A stretch of DNA of 64,000 nt from Sulfitobacter indolifex (GTDB lineage: Bacteria > Pseudomonadota > Alphaproteobacteria > Rhodobacterales > Rhodobacteraceae), in contig NZ_CP084957.1 in the NCBI RefSeq assembly GCF_022788655.1, forward strand, positions 1 through 64,000, given 5' to 3'. Shown here piece by piece: positions 34,605-42,751 of this stretch. The position numbers and the translations under genes were made by a program. Below the pieces are notes generated by a model. The model had not been told where the DNA came from and did no database searches. It was given only the letters and a program-made list of their open reading frames with translations. Each line of letters begins with the position of its first letter. Positions within the stretch are counted from its first letter, which is position 1.

Positions 34605-36206
34605 ATGGCCTGGCATGAGGCAACAGCGCTCGCGCGCATCAACAAGCTGAAGGGCGAGGCCCCAGACTTCAACGTTCAGCGCTTTGAAGAATACCAGCGC
34701 CTGTATCAGGCCGACATTGCCATGCGGGTAGCGAAAGAACAGCCCACCACGCCGCCGCTGTTTAGTCTACCGAGAGGCAAGGCCGTGGTGGTGGACACCG
34801 TGCAAATCTACATCGCGATCACTAACTATGATGAGTTTCGTCTTGACGAAGGCCGCGAGACAGAAGCCTCGCACGAGCGCGCGATGCGCCTGCTGCACCT
34901 CTACTACAGCGCGGCTGACCGAGCGATTGAGCCATCCGCAGCGCAACGGGTGGATTTCCACAATGGCCGCGTTCATGCTGTTGTACTGGAGCGCGGAAAG
35001 CAGGGTGTCACCCGTGACACGCTTGCCCAGGCACTCGCTTTCGTCGATGACTTCAAGCGGGTTGCCGATGCGGCAAACCGCGAGCTTGCTCGGAGCGAGT
35101 TCAATGCAGAGTTCCGGATCGGTATCGACGTAGGTACATGCGTTGCCATCAACAACGGCACGGGCTGCGAACAGGAGCCGATGTTCCTTGGCAGCGCAGC
35201 AAACCATGCCGCAAAGCTAGCGTTTGGCAAGGAAGCGGGTGTCTATGTTTCCGACCGCGTGCGGGCTCTTCTGAACCTTCAGGAGTTCGGTGTGATTAGT
35301 GAGTTCGTTAGTCTCGCCGATGCTGACATCATCATGAATGCTGCGCGCCAGGATGCCAGTGGCAACCTAGTATTTGGCGTCCAAGATCGCCAAGCTTACA
35401 CGCCGGATGTGGTAGCCAACTGGAAAGAAGAAGTGCGGCGTGGTGAGTTTCCAGACTTCACTGACCCTAGCTTCACCTTCTCTCACAGGGAGCCGCCGCT
35501 GCGTGATATCGACTATGGGGAGCTGTCGCCCAGCCGCTCGATCCGCATGCCGTTGGTGTCCATGTACGCTGACTTGTCCGGGTACACCGACTATATCGAT
35601 GCAGCCGTGGCTTCAGGAGGCATTCGCGACGCAGTCCGCGCCCTCCACGTGATCCGACAAGAGTTTCAAAACGTGGTGGAGAAAGATTTTGGAGGCCGGA
35701 AGGTCAGGTTTATCGGGGACTGTATCCATGCGCTAATTGCCGAAGGAACGCGCACCGAGACCGACGAACGCAAATCAGTATCTTCCGCAGCGCAGTGTGC
35801 TGGCGGTCTCCACTCGTCATTCGGCTTGTGCAAATCTGTTCTCGGCAATCTCGACAATCTTGGGCTGGCCATCGGTGTGGAGCTTGGTCCGACACCGGTT
35901 TCCCGGATTGGTATCCGTGGTGATCGGTCCGTGCGCGTGGCATCAAGCATCGCGACAACGCGTTCGGAGCAGATGCAGCGCGACTGCGAGGACAACGGCG
36001 TCAAGTTCGGACCACGCGCGCTGAGTGTTGCCCCCGTAGCGCTTGGGGACTTGCTGTACGAGGACGGCTATACTGCGAGCATGGACTATGACGATGTAGC
36101 GGCCTGCTTGTCGATTGCTCCAGCACAAGTTGCCAGCCCGAACTACGCCAGAGTCCATGTTCCGAGCCAGTCGCCTCAACCTCGGGCACATTTCAAGTCC
36201 GAATGA
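34605..36206 (+). CDS. pycC: Two-domain class III nucleotide cyclase (PycC-like)
   Basis: 533 residues. Two class III cyclase homology regions are seen. The first spans residues about 60-225 (AVVVDTVQIYIAI with D64; EFRIGIDVGTCVAINNGTG; FLGSAANHAAKLAF). The second spans about 316-460 (SMYADLSGYTDYIDAAV with D323; KVRFIGDCIHALIAEG with D372; LGLAIGVELGPTPVSRIG). The second has the better metal-binding aspartates, so the two may form a pseudo-dimer. Pycsar cyclases make cCMP or cUMP after infection. AGGAAGATC precedes the start. The stop overlaps the E2-like gene by ATGA. Confidence 0.85.
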   Translation: MAWHEATALARINKLKGEAPDFNVQRFEEYQRLYQADIAMRVAKEQPTTPPLFSLPRGKAVVVDTVQIYIAITNYDEFRLDEGRETEASHERAMRLLHLYYSAADRAIEPSAAQRVDFHNGRVHAVVLERGKQGVTRDTLAQALAFVDDFKRVADAANRELARSEFNAEFRIGIDVGTCVAINNGTGCEQEPMFLGSAANHAAKLAFGKEAGVYVSDRVRALLNLQEFGVISEFVSLADADIIMNAARQDASGNLVFGVQDRQAYTPDVVANWKEEVRRGEFPDFTDPSFTFSHREPPLRDIDYGELSPSRSIRMPLVSMYADLSGYTDYIDAAVASGGIRDAVRALHVIRQEFQNVVEKDFGGRKVRFIGDCIHALIAEGTRTETDERKSVSSAAQCAGGLHSSFGLCKSVLGNLDNLGLAIGVELGPTPVSRIGIRGDRSVRVASSIATTRSEQMQRDCEDNGVKFGPRALSVAPVALGDLLYEDGYTASMDYDDVAACLSIAPAQVASPNYARVHVPSQSPQPRAHFKSE

Positions 36207-36997
36207 ACACGCTGCACCGACTACTCCAAAATATCCCAGAATGGGCGAGCATTGAGGACAGAAAGACCCGCCAAACGACCGTGTTGGTTTTACCTCAGGG
36301 CACAAGAAGTGTGTTTCCCGACGGGTTTTGTCTCAAGCTTGAAATTTCAGCGCATGGCGGCGTTGCGGTCAGGGAGGCGGAGAATAAACGCCAATTCCCT
36401 GAGTTCTGTCTCGAACGACACATCAATCCGGACAGCACATTCTGTGTCTATTTTCGTTCCGAATATCCGCTGGACGATGAAGAGGCAGCCAAGACGTGGT
36501 GGTCCTACTTGGGCGTTTACCTGAGAAACCAGGTGTACGCCCACAAGAGAGGTGTATGGCCGCTAGGTTCCGGTCTGAGTCATGGCGATGCGGCACATGT
36601 TCAGGTCGAAATGGAGGCGCTGGCCAAACCTCTGGGATGGGAGGAGGATTTGTGGTTGGCGATGTTTCGGGGCGAAGGATGGTTGGCCGAGAGCTTGCCG
36701 CGCATATCCAGAGATCGCAGGCAAGTCTTGAATGTGCGTACACCCTGTCCAAGAGGATGCAGGTGGAAACATAGGCTTCTGCGAAAGAAATCTTGCGTCG
36801 CTGAAAAGTGCAGTCCGGGCTGCAATCGGTTTCATAAACCGGTTTTACGTGCCGAGTGCCCAAATAAAGATGTGATTGAAGAGTTAGTTCTGCGAGAGCA
36901 TGAGCGGCGGCGGATCGAGTCCGAGATAGTTGATATCTTAAAGCGAGATGGCAGAAAATGCTGCGGTTCAATGAAGAGCTGCCCGCTTGCTACGTAG
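36203..36997 (+). CDS. Possible E2-fold protein with cysteine-rich C-terminus, coupled to the cyclase
   Basis: 264 residues. The first half resembles bacterial E2-like (ubiquitin-conjugating fold) proteins: an upstream strand region, then RHINPDSTFCVYF (H73, candidate active cysteine C81) and a tryptophan-rich helix (AAKTWWSYLGVYLRNQ), then VWPLGSGLSHGDAAH (W119, H127). From residue 182 it is cysteine-rich: C182-x3-C186, C198-x4-C203-x3-C207, C219, C253-C254 and C260, which could bind zinc. The start overlaps the cyclase stop (ATGA), so it belongs to the defence operon. An E2 in a Pycsar locus is not part of the canonical two-gene system I know. Assignment to E2 is by pattern, not search. Confidence 0.55.
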   Translation: MNTLHRLLQNIPEWASIEDRKTRQTTVLVLPQGTRSVFPDGFCLKLEISAHGGVAVREAENKRQFPEFCLERHINPDSTFCVYFRSEYPLDDEEAAKTWWSYLGVYLRNQVYAHKRGVWPLGSGLSHGDAAHVQVEMEALAKPLGWEEDLWLAMFRGEGWLAESLPRISRDRRQVLNVRTPCPRGCRWKHRLLRKKSCVAEKCSPGCNRFHKPVLRAECPNKDVIEELVLREHERRRIESEIVDILKRDGRKCCGSMKSCPLAT

Positions 36998-37228
36998 GGT
37001 GTGCAGAGCGCGCCTTATAAAAATTAGGAACGCCTTTTGCCCTCTTTCGACAGTGGGTGCCCACTAGTACCTATACCCTTTTTCACTTCGAAAAGCCTAC
37101 CGAAACAATTCGCAAGGGCAACTACGGACCTTGCAAACTTGACCCATTCTGCACGACTGCATGGATGGCCGGTTCCGGGAAGTGTCATCGAAGCGATAGC
37201 CTGTCCAGCCGATGTCCGCAGAGGACCG

Positions 37229-38305
37229 TCACCGTCGCCCAAGCCGACCCAGTCTCGCCAGCTGCGCCAGCATTTTGGACCCTGCGTCAGTGGACCCTGT
37301 GCCGCCTCCGGAACCCTTCTGCCCCATGCCTTGCCTTGCAGGCATCTGCTGCACGCCAAAGAACTGCCGCGCCCTGAGGGCTGCGTATTCTGCGCCACTG
37401 GCCCCGCCGATGAGGTAGCGATTGTAGGCCTGCTGGCCTCCCATGGCGGCGCGGGCAAAGCTGTAGCCGCCGCCGAGACCTCCGGAGAGGGCGGGCATCA
37501 TGATGTTGCCGGAGATCGCGCGGACGATGAAGGGCGTGGCGATAATGAAGCCCTTGGCCATAAGCACCATCATGAAGAAGGGGATGAGCGCGCCGATGTT
37601 TGAGGCCCCTTCGGGATCGCCTAGTTCGCCGATGAGCGCGGAGGAAACGCCTGTGATCGTTGCGAACACGCCTGCGACCACGATAGGGTATAGCGCAAAG
37701 GAAATCAGCGCGGATAACCAGCGCGCGAAATAATCCTTGGTGACCTCGAAGAGGGTCAGGAAAATCATCACCGGGGCGATCCCGATCAGAAGCGCGATCA
37801 TCAGTCGGGAGGCCACGAGGATGAAGGCGGCCAGTCCGCCGAGGATTGAGAGCAGAAGAACACCGACGATGTCGAGCATGGCGCCGGCCATCCAGTTCAG
37901 CTCGGACCCGGCAGCGTTCAGATAGTCGCCCAGCTCGGCGATCAGCCGGTCGAATTCTTCGGCGAAGGTGCCTGAGGGGCCAGGGCTGCCGCCGCCGACG
38001 GAGGCTACCAGGGCACCCGCGATACTGTCGATCCCATAGAGAATGGCAGACGAGAACGCGTTGAACTGCATCCAATTGGTCGCGAATATCCCGATGAGCC
38101 CGATCTTGACCGCGAGCCAGAAGGCTGTGTGCCCATCCATGGCCCGATATTGATAGATCATGTTGATGCCGACGAGGATCACCACCAGCGTTGTCCCCAA
38201 AACCAGGAGCGTGCCGACCGTTGCCGCAACCGCACCAAACTGGGTCTCAGCGGCGGTGTCGAGATAGGCTTGGGAGGTTTCAACGAAGTAGGTGACGACA
38301 CTCAT
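37229..38305 (-). CDS. virB6: VirB6 inner-membrane channel protein
   Basis: 358 residues with five to six membrane helices (for example VGTLLVLGTTLVVILVGINM, AFWLAVKIGLIGIFA, LDIVGVLLLSILGGLAAFILV, MIALLIGIAPVMIFLTLF, FALYPIVVAGVFATIT, ALIPFFMMVLMAKGFII). The central FEVTKDYFARWLSALISFALYP is typical of VirB6/TrbL. The C-terminal tail is glycine- and glutamine-rich. It is the last gene of the T4SS operon and converges on the E2-like gene. Confidence 0.9.
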   Translation of the reverse strand: MSVVTYFVETSQAYLDTAAETQFGAVAATVGTLLVLGTTLVVILVGINMIYQYRAMDGHTAFWLAVKIGLIGIFATNWMQFNAFSSAILYGIDSIAGALVASVGGGSPGPSGTFAEEFDRLIAELGDYLNAAGSELNWMAGAMLDIVGVLLLSILGGLAAFILVASRLMIALLIGIAPVMIFLTLFEVTKDYFARWLSALISFALYPIVVAGVFATITGVSSALIGELGDPEGASNIGALIPFFMMVLMAKGFIIATPFIVRAISGNIMMPALSGGLGGGYSFARAAMGGQQAYNRYLIGGASGAEYAALRARQFFGVQQMPARQGMGQKGSGGGTGSTDAGSKMLAQLARLGRLGRR

Positions 38306-38317
38306 CGCGGGGCTGCC

Positions 38318-38731
38318 TTACCAATTACCTGCGGCGTCGCAGATGGCCTTGCCGGCAGTTCGGGCGGCGTTGGCGCGGCGGTTGTAGGCGTCGGAGGCTT
38401 CGAGCATTTCCCATCGTTCGTCGCTCGCGTAGCTCTCCCGAAACACAGCCTCGGCAGCGTCCCAGGACGGGAACCGGGTCTCGCAGTCGCAGCTGCCGGT
38501 TTCGACGATGCGCTCGAGGTTATGGGCGCGGTAGATGTCCTGTACCAACACGCGCTGATAGGCTTGGCGCAGGGGGATCTCCTGCATCCAGACGGGCTCG
38601 GCGGGCCGGTCCGGGCAGACGGTGAACCTGCGCTCGAGGGTCGGCACCAGGTTGCGCTCGGCGAAAGTGGGCGCGGTCGTCAGTCCCAGGACCAGCGCGG
38701 CCAGCACAAGGGTACAGCGCGCTTGCCTCAT
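38318..38731 (-). CDS. Secreted T4SS-associated protein, function unknown
   Basis: 137 residues with a clear signal peptide (CTLVLAALVLGLTTAPTFAE). The mature part has three to four cysteines (VCPDRP, SCDCETRF, ICDAAG) and a helix rich in aromatic and charged residues. Position between virB6 and virB11 and translational coupling (ATGA overlap) to the gene before suggest a periplasmic T4SS accessory. No family recognised. Confidence 0.65.
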   Translation of the reverse strand: MRQARCTLVLAALVLGLTTAPTFAERNLVPTLERRFTVCPDRPAEPVWMQEIPLRQAYQRVLVQDIYRAHNLERIVETGSCDCETRFPSWDAAEAVFRESYASDERWEMLEASDAYNRRANAARTAGKAICDAAGNW

Positions 38732-38922
38732 GTCTTGGCTCCAGCGGGTGTGGTTTCACGCTTCAGGAAGACGGTGTGCCCGACATTGGTGAATTCCGAG
38801 GAGCTGATCGACACGACCTCCCAGCCTTCCGCACCTTTGGCATTCAGGCTGGCCTGCATGTCGGCAAGGCTGGTTTTGCGGGTCATGGGAAAGGACAAGA
38901 TATCGTATTCAAAGGTCTTCAT
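38728..38922 (-). CDS. DUF4177-like small protein
   Basis: 64 residues. The pattern FEYDILSFPMTR, LQASLNAKGAEGWEVVSISS and HTVFLKRE fits DUF4177 (an E-G-W-E-x-V core in a small alpha/beta fold). It overlaps both neighbours by four bases and so is part of the T4SS operon. Role unknown. Confidence 0.75.
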   Translation of the reverse strand: MKTFEYDILSFPMTRKTSLADMQASLNAKGAEGWEVVSISSSEFTNVGHTVFLKRETTPAGAKT

Positions 38923-39905
38923 GGGGAAGTTCCAATCTCAGTTGCGCCGGGGAGGTAAAATTCCGTGATGCCGCGTTTGCCGTCATGGCGGCCGGCCTGG
39001 ATGATCACGTCGATGGAGTTCTCGATGTACTGGATCATGTCGGCATAGGTCATCGGGATTTCGGTCTTGAGTGCCGCGATCGCGAGGCGCTGCACGGCCA
39101 ATTGCGGGGTTTCGGCATGCAGCGTGGTCATGGACCCGCCATGGCCGGTGTTGATGGCTTCCAGAAAGGTCATGGCCTCCTTGCCGCGCACCTCGCCCAG
39201 GATAATCCGGTCGGGGCGCATGCGCAGCGTCGCAGTGAGAAGCACATCGGCGGTCTGGAATTCCGCGTCACGATTGGCGATGAGGGTCACGGCATTGGGC
39301 TGGGTCGGCGACAGCTCGGCGGCTTCTTCGATGGTGACGATGCGCTCCTCTGCCGGTACATGAGAGAGGATTTTGCGCGCGGCCACGGTCTTGCCGGTGG
39401 ATGTGCCGCCCGAGACGATCATGTTGAGTTTGTTCTCGACGCAGAAGGCCAGCGCATCATCGATCAAACCCGCGGCCACCACGGCACGCAAGGCGCGCTT
39501 TTTTTCCACGCGCAGATCTTCGAGCTTGCGCTCTTTGCCATAGAGAAAATCGAGCGCAATGCCCTCGAGTGGCAGGCTTGAGAAGAACCGCAGGCTGATT
39601 GACATGGCCGAGAGCACAGCGGGCGGGGTGATGACCTGTGCGCGGATCGGGCGACCCTTGTAGGTGATCGAGACCGAGACGATCGGGCGGTCCTTGCTCA
39701 TCGTGGTATTTGCCGATGAGGCGATCTGGTTGCCAAGGTCCTTGACCTGAACACCCGTCAACCTCTGGTTCAGCGCACGCATGAAGTGATCGCCCTGGAA
39801 TTCGCCCCAGCAGGTCCCGTCGGGGTTGATGCAGATCTCGATGACATCGTCGCGTGCGGCGGCGTCGATCCTGTCGAGGGAGGTTTCGAGATAGCTCAGC
39901 GACAT
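38919..39905 (-). CDS. virB11: VirB11 secretion ATPase
   Basis: 328 residues from ATG 39905. Hexameric ATPase that powers pilus assembly and transfer. Walker A is VSGGTSTGKTVAARK (GGTSTGKT at 166-173), followed by Asp-box region IVTIEEAAEL and the Walker B/His-box segments RPDRIILGEVRG and INTGHGGSMTTLHAETP. The start is four bases after the virB10 stop; a longer frame upstream lies within virB10 and is rejected. Confidence 0.93.
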   Translation of the reverse strand: MSLSYLETSLDRIDAAARDDVIEICINPDGTCWGEFQGDHFMRALNQRLTGVQVKDLGNQIASSANTTMSKDRPIVSVSITYKGRPIRAQVITPPAVLSAMSISLRFFSSLPLEGIALDFLYGKERKLEDLRVEKKRALRAVVAAGLIDDALAFCVENKLNMIVSGGTSTGKTVAARKILSHVPAEERIVTIEEAAELSPTQPNAVTLIANRDAEFQTADVLLTATLRMRPDRIILGEVRGKEAMTFLEAINTGHGGSMTTLHAETPQLAVQRLAIAALKTEIPMTYADMIQYIENSIDVIIQAGRHDGKRGITEFYLPGATEIGTSP

Positions 39906-39909
39906 GGGC

Positions 39910-41289
39910 TCAGAATATCTCCAGATCGCGGTCGACCATGACCGTGACGCGGGCGCCCTGGTCGACATAGATGACGGGGCCGATGGAGAGGTAATCGCCT
40001 ATGACGCTGTCCGTGGCATCTGCCAGATCATCGCCAACGTCTTCGAGAACGTCGGCGGCAGTCTCATCCTGGACCTCGGAGGCGGCGGCACTTGGTGCCG
40101 CGGAAATCAGCGAGATCAAGGCGGCCGACCCGAAACGCTCGGCGAAGCGTGTGTCTATGAGACCCGTGACACCGGAACGGCCCAGTTCATCGCCCCCGAA
40201 AGAGCTGATCTGGACGGTTTGGCCCGCGGGCAGGATGATCCGGTCCCAGGCGATCGTGACACGGCGCTGCGCGATATCGACGCCAGCGCGGTAACGCCCG
40301 ACGAGACGGGATCCGCGGGGGATCAAGAGGCGCACGCCATCGACGCTGTAGACATCCTCGGACACCACGGCACGGGTCTGGCCGGGCAGCGAGCTGTCGA
40401 GGGCGGTTTCCATGACGGCCTGGATCATTGTGCCCTGGATGATGGTGTTGGAAGGATTGGCGATCACCTCGGCCTGCGTCACGGTGGAGGGCAACGCACC
40501 GTTCAGCACGAAATCCGTCACCTCGCCAAAAGTGCGTTCGGTCAGAGCCGTTTCATTCGCTCCGGAGGCACCGCCAAAAGCGATGGTGGGCGAGGCGATG
40601 CGCCGCTCCTGGAAGGCGCGTTCCTCCGCGGCGCGGCGCTCCAGCTCGGCCATGCGCCGGGCTTCTTCCTCGCGGCGCAGTCGCTCTTGCTCGCGTGCGT
40701 GCAGCTCATCTTCCGTGGGGCCCGCTGGAGCGGGTTGGGGTCGGCTGGCCTCGAGTTGGGCCAGTTCCAGATCCATGCGGAGTTGCTCAAGGCTGCGATC
40801 CCGCGCCGTCAGTTCGTCCTGGAATCGTTGCTGTGCTGCTTCCGAGGCGGCTTGCAGCGCCGCAATCTGAGCGGTCAGCGCGTCGATCGCCTCTGCGGCG
40901 GCGGTGTCTTCCTCGACGACCGGTTCAGGGGCGTTGCGCAACTCCTCGATCTGGGCCTGCAGGGCGGTGATCTGCGCCAGAAGCTCGGCATTGGGCTCAG
41001 CGGGGTCTGGTCCGACGAACACAACCTCGGGCTCGGGCGGGGGCAAGGTCTCGATGGTGCCAAAGCCGTCCCCCTCGTTTTGGAAGACGTCCGGGGTGGC
41101 CGTCGGCAAGGCTTCCTCTTCGTCGGGCTGTGAGAGGAGATAAAGCAGGACACCACCCGCGCCGATGACGAGGACCACGATCAGCGCGAGAAGGGGCGAC
41201 CGGCGCTGCGCCGCCGTGGGGGCGCGGGCACTGCCTTTCTCCAGGGCGGCTAGGCGTTTTTCCAACCCGGTGTTCTCGGTATCGCTCAT
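39910..41289 (-). CDS. virB10: VirB10 core-complex protein
   Basis: 459 residues. A short cytoplasmic N-terminus, one membrane helix (about 32-53, LLALIVVLVIGAGGVLLYLL), then a long alanine- and glutamate-rich coiled coil (about 95-230), and a C-terminal TrbI/VirB10 barrel domain (RGSRLVGRYRAGVDIAQRRV, AWDRIILPAGQTVQI, DTRFAERFGSAALISLI). It spans both membranes in the T4SS core. It starts at ATG 41289 overlapping the virB9 stop. Confidence 0.92.
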   Translation of the reverse strand: MSDTENTGLEKRLAALEKGSARAPTAAQRRSPLLALIVVLVIGAGGVLLYLLSQPDEEEALPTATPDVFQNEGDGFGTIETLPPPEPEVVFVGPDPAEPNAELLAQITALQAQIEELRNAPEPVVEEDTAAAEAIDALTAQIAALQAASEAAQQRFQDELTARDRSLEQLRMDLELAQLEASRPQPAPAGPTEDELHAREQERLRREEEARRMAELERRAAEERAFQERRIASPTIAFGGASGANETALTERTFGEVTDFVLNGALPSTVTQAEVIANPSNTIIQGTMIQAVMETALDSSLPGQTRAVVSEDVYSVDGVRLLIPRGSRLVGRYRAGVDIAQRRVTIAWDRIILPAGQTVQISSFGGDELGRSGVTGLIDTRFAERFGSAALISLISAAPSAAASEVQDETAADVLEDVGDDLADATDSVIGDYLSIGPVIYVDQGARVTVMVDRDLEIF

Positions 41290-41981
41290 GAGGCCACCTC
41301 CGCGGGCGGGATCGCCTCGATGCAGACCACCTCTTCGCCAAGTCGCAGGACCCATTGGCGGTTCACGCCGCTGACGCGGATCACGCCGTCCTCAGGGGTT
41401 TGCGTGTTGACCGTGCGTTCACGGCCGCCCGCGTAGCGGAAGATCGCTGGCACAGGTGCGTTTCTCGGAAAGGCGAAATACGTGAACGTCCCGTCATCCC
41501 AGATGCGGGTTGGCGTGAACTCGGTCCGCGCGCTGGCACCGTAATTGTAGTTCGGCGCTTGGGCCGCGATGGCCCGGGTCGGGCGCGCAGCGTCGTCTGG
41601 ATAGCGGAACTGCACGACGTAGAAGGTCGGGCTTCGGACCTCTTCGACGTTGAAATAGTAGCTGCGCCTGTTCGTGTAGACGGTCACATTGGTATGGACG
41701 CCGCGCGCAACGGGCTTGATTGCGAAGGCCTGCCCCCCCGGCACGCCATCGATCTCAAACCCTTCCGTGTCGCCCGCGATGATCGAGCGGATGCTTTCGC
41801 CCTTGCCGAACTCGATGGTGGTCACATGGGTGAGCGACACGCTGAGACGGTAGACCTGACCCTCCTGGTAGGTGGCCAAGCGCACCCGGCTGTCGTTGGG
41901 ACCGCCGCGCGGGATGGCTTCGGCAGAGGCGAGGCCGGGCAACAGGGCAATGACAAAAATAAGCGATCTTATAAACAACAA
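41286..41981 (-). CDS. virB9: VirB9 outer-membrane core-complex protein
   Basis: 231 residues from TTG 41981, with GGAG eight bases upstream; no ATG is available. A signal peptide (about 20 residues, LIFVIALLPGLASA) precedes a CagX/VirB9 fold: the typical VYRLSVSLTHVTTIEFGKGESI in the N-terminal domain and RIWDDGTFTYFAFP, GVIRVSGVNRQWVLRLG in the C-terminal domain. The virB8 stop lies two bases upstream. Confidence 0.9.
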   Translation of the reverse strand: MLFIRSLIFVIALLPGLASAEAIPRGGPNDSRVRLATYQEGQVYRLSVSLTHVTTIEFGKGESIRSIIAGDTEGFEIDGVPGGQAFAIKPVARGVHTNVTVYTNRRSYYFNVEEVRSPTFYVVQFRYPDDAARPTRAIAAQAPNYNYGASARTEFTPTRIWDDGTFTYFAFPRNAPVPAIFRYAGGRERTVNTQTPEDGVIRVSGVNRQWVLRLGEEVVCIEAIPPAEVAS

Positions 41982-41983
41982 CG

Positions 41984-42637
41984 TCAGTTCTCCAATCTGT
42001 CGGAGCGGATGGAATATTCGAGGACGGTGAAGCCGAATGGATTGGTCCAGACCTCATCGATGGAGCGGCGGGTCTCCGGGCGGAACTCGAAGAGAAGCGT
42101 CGCAGTGAAGAGGCCGGTCTGGGTGCCGTTAATGGACGTCAGGCGCTTGCGCAGGCGGACCGTCGCGCGGTTGGTTCCGATCCGGTTGATGCTGAGGATT
42201 TCCACGTCGAGCCGAGCATTGGGGCCATAGACCGTCGGCGGGTAATTCTCGTTGGCGCTGTTCCAGATCTGGCGCAGCCCGCTCTCGGCAGCTCCGTCCG
42301 AGCGGCGCAGGACGCTGCGGATGCGCAGATCGTTGTCGAGCTGGTTATAGACCTCCCGGTCGGCCACATAGCGGAACACCTCCGCCTCGATGATCGCCTG
42401 GTTGGCGGTCACCGAGGAGGCGCCCACCGAGGCTTCGGGGAGTGCAAAGCCGGTGGCGGGATCATAGGGGACAACGACGGGGGGCGGGTCGACATCGAGG
42501 ATCGAGACAGCCGCGGCACTCAGACAGCCGATGATGCCGAAGACAAGACCTGTCAGACCAAGGCGTTGCCAGAGCCGTTCGCGGCGCAGGGCACCGTAGA
42601 CCAGTTCTTCCTCGATGATTTCTTGTTCAGTCGCCAC
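41984..42637 (-). CDS. virB8: VirB8 inner-membrane assembly factor
   Basis: 217 residues from GTG 42637. A single membrane helix at about 27-46 (LGLTGLVFGIIGCLSAAAVSIL) follows a charged N-terminus; the periplasmic domain has the VirB8 pattern (AEVFRYVADREVYN, VEILSINRIGTNRATVRLRKRL, NPFGFTVLEYSI). It lies between the IR-flanked spacer and virB9. The GTG start has only a poor ribosome site, so it is slightly uncertain. Confidence 0.88.
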   Translation of the reverse strand: MATEQEIIEEELVYGALRRERLWQRLGLTGLVFGIIGCLSAAAVSILDVDPPPVVVPYDPATGFALPEASVGASSVTANQAIIEAEVFRYVADREVYNQLDNDLRIRSVLRRSDGAAESGLRQIWNSANENYPPTVYGPNARLDVEILSINRIGTNRATVRLRKRLTSINGTQTGLFTATLLFEFRPETRRSIDEVWTNPFGFTVLEYSIRSDRLEN

Positions 42638-42654
42638 CCGTCATGCCCCCGCTC

Positions 42655-42751
42655 GGCGTTTCGAAATGAGTTGAAGCGGTTCTTCGCTGCCTCTCGCTGC
42701 GCTCGAACGCGAAAACCGATATTTGTTTTTGGGGATCAATTTCGAAACGCC
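42655..42751. repeat. 97-bp inverted-repeat element in the virB operon
   Basis: GGCGTTTCGAAAT (42655-42667) and ATTTCGAAACGCC (42739-42751) are perfect 13-bp arms around 71 bases, filling most of the only gap in the otherwise tightly overlapping T4SS operon. It ends exactly at the stop codon of the virB5-like gene. It could be a mini-insertion (MITE-like) or a long RNA hairpin that tunes downstream expression. Confidence 0.6.

Noticed and set aside
37052..37065. AGTGGGTGCCCACT as a terminator between the E2-like gene and virB6
   Set aside because: The two-base loop is too small for a stem-loop terminator; it is only a short palindrome.
39904..41133. Plus-strand open frame (409 codons) opposite virB10
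   Set aside because: It is antisense to virB10, whose coiled coil and C-terminal domain are clear.
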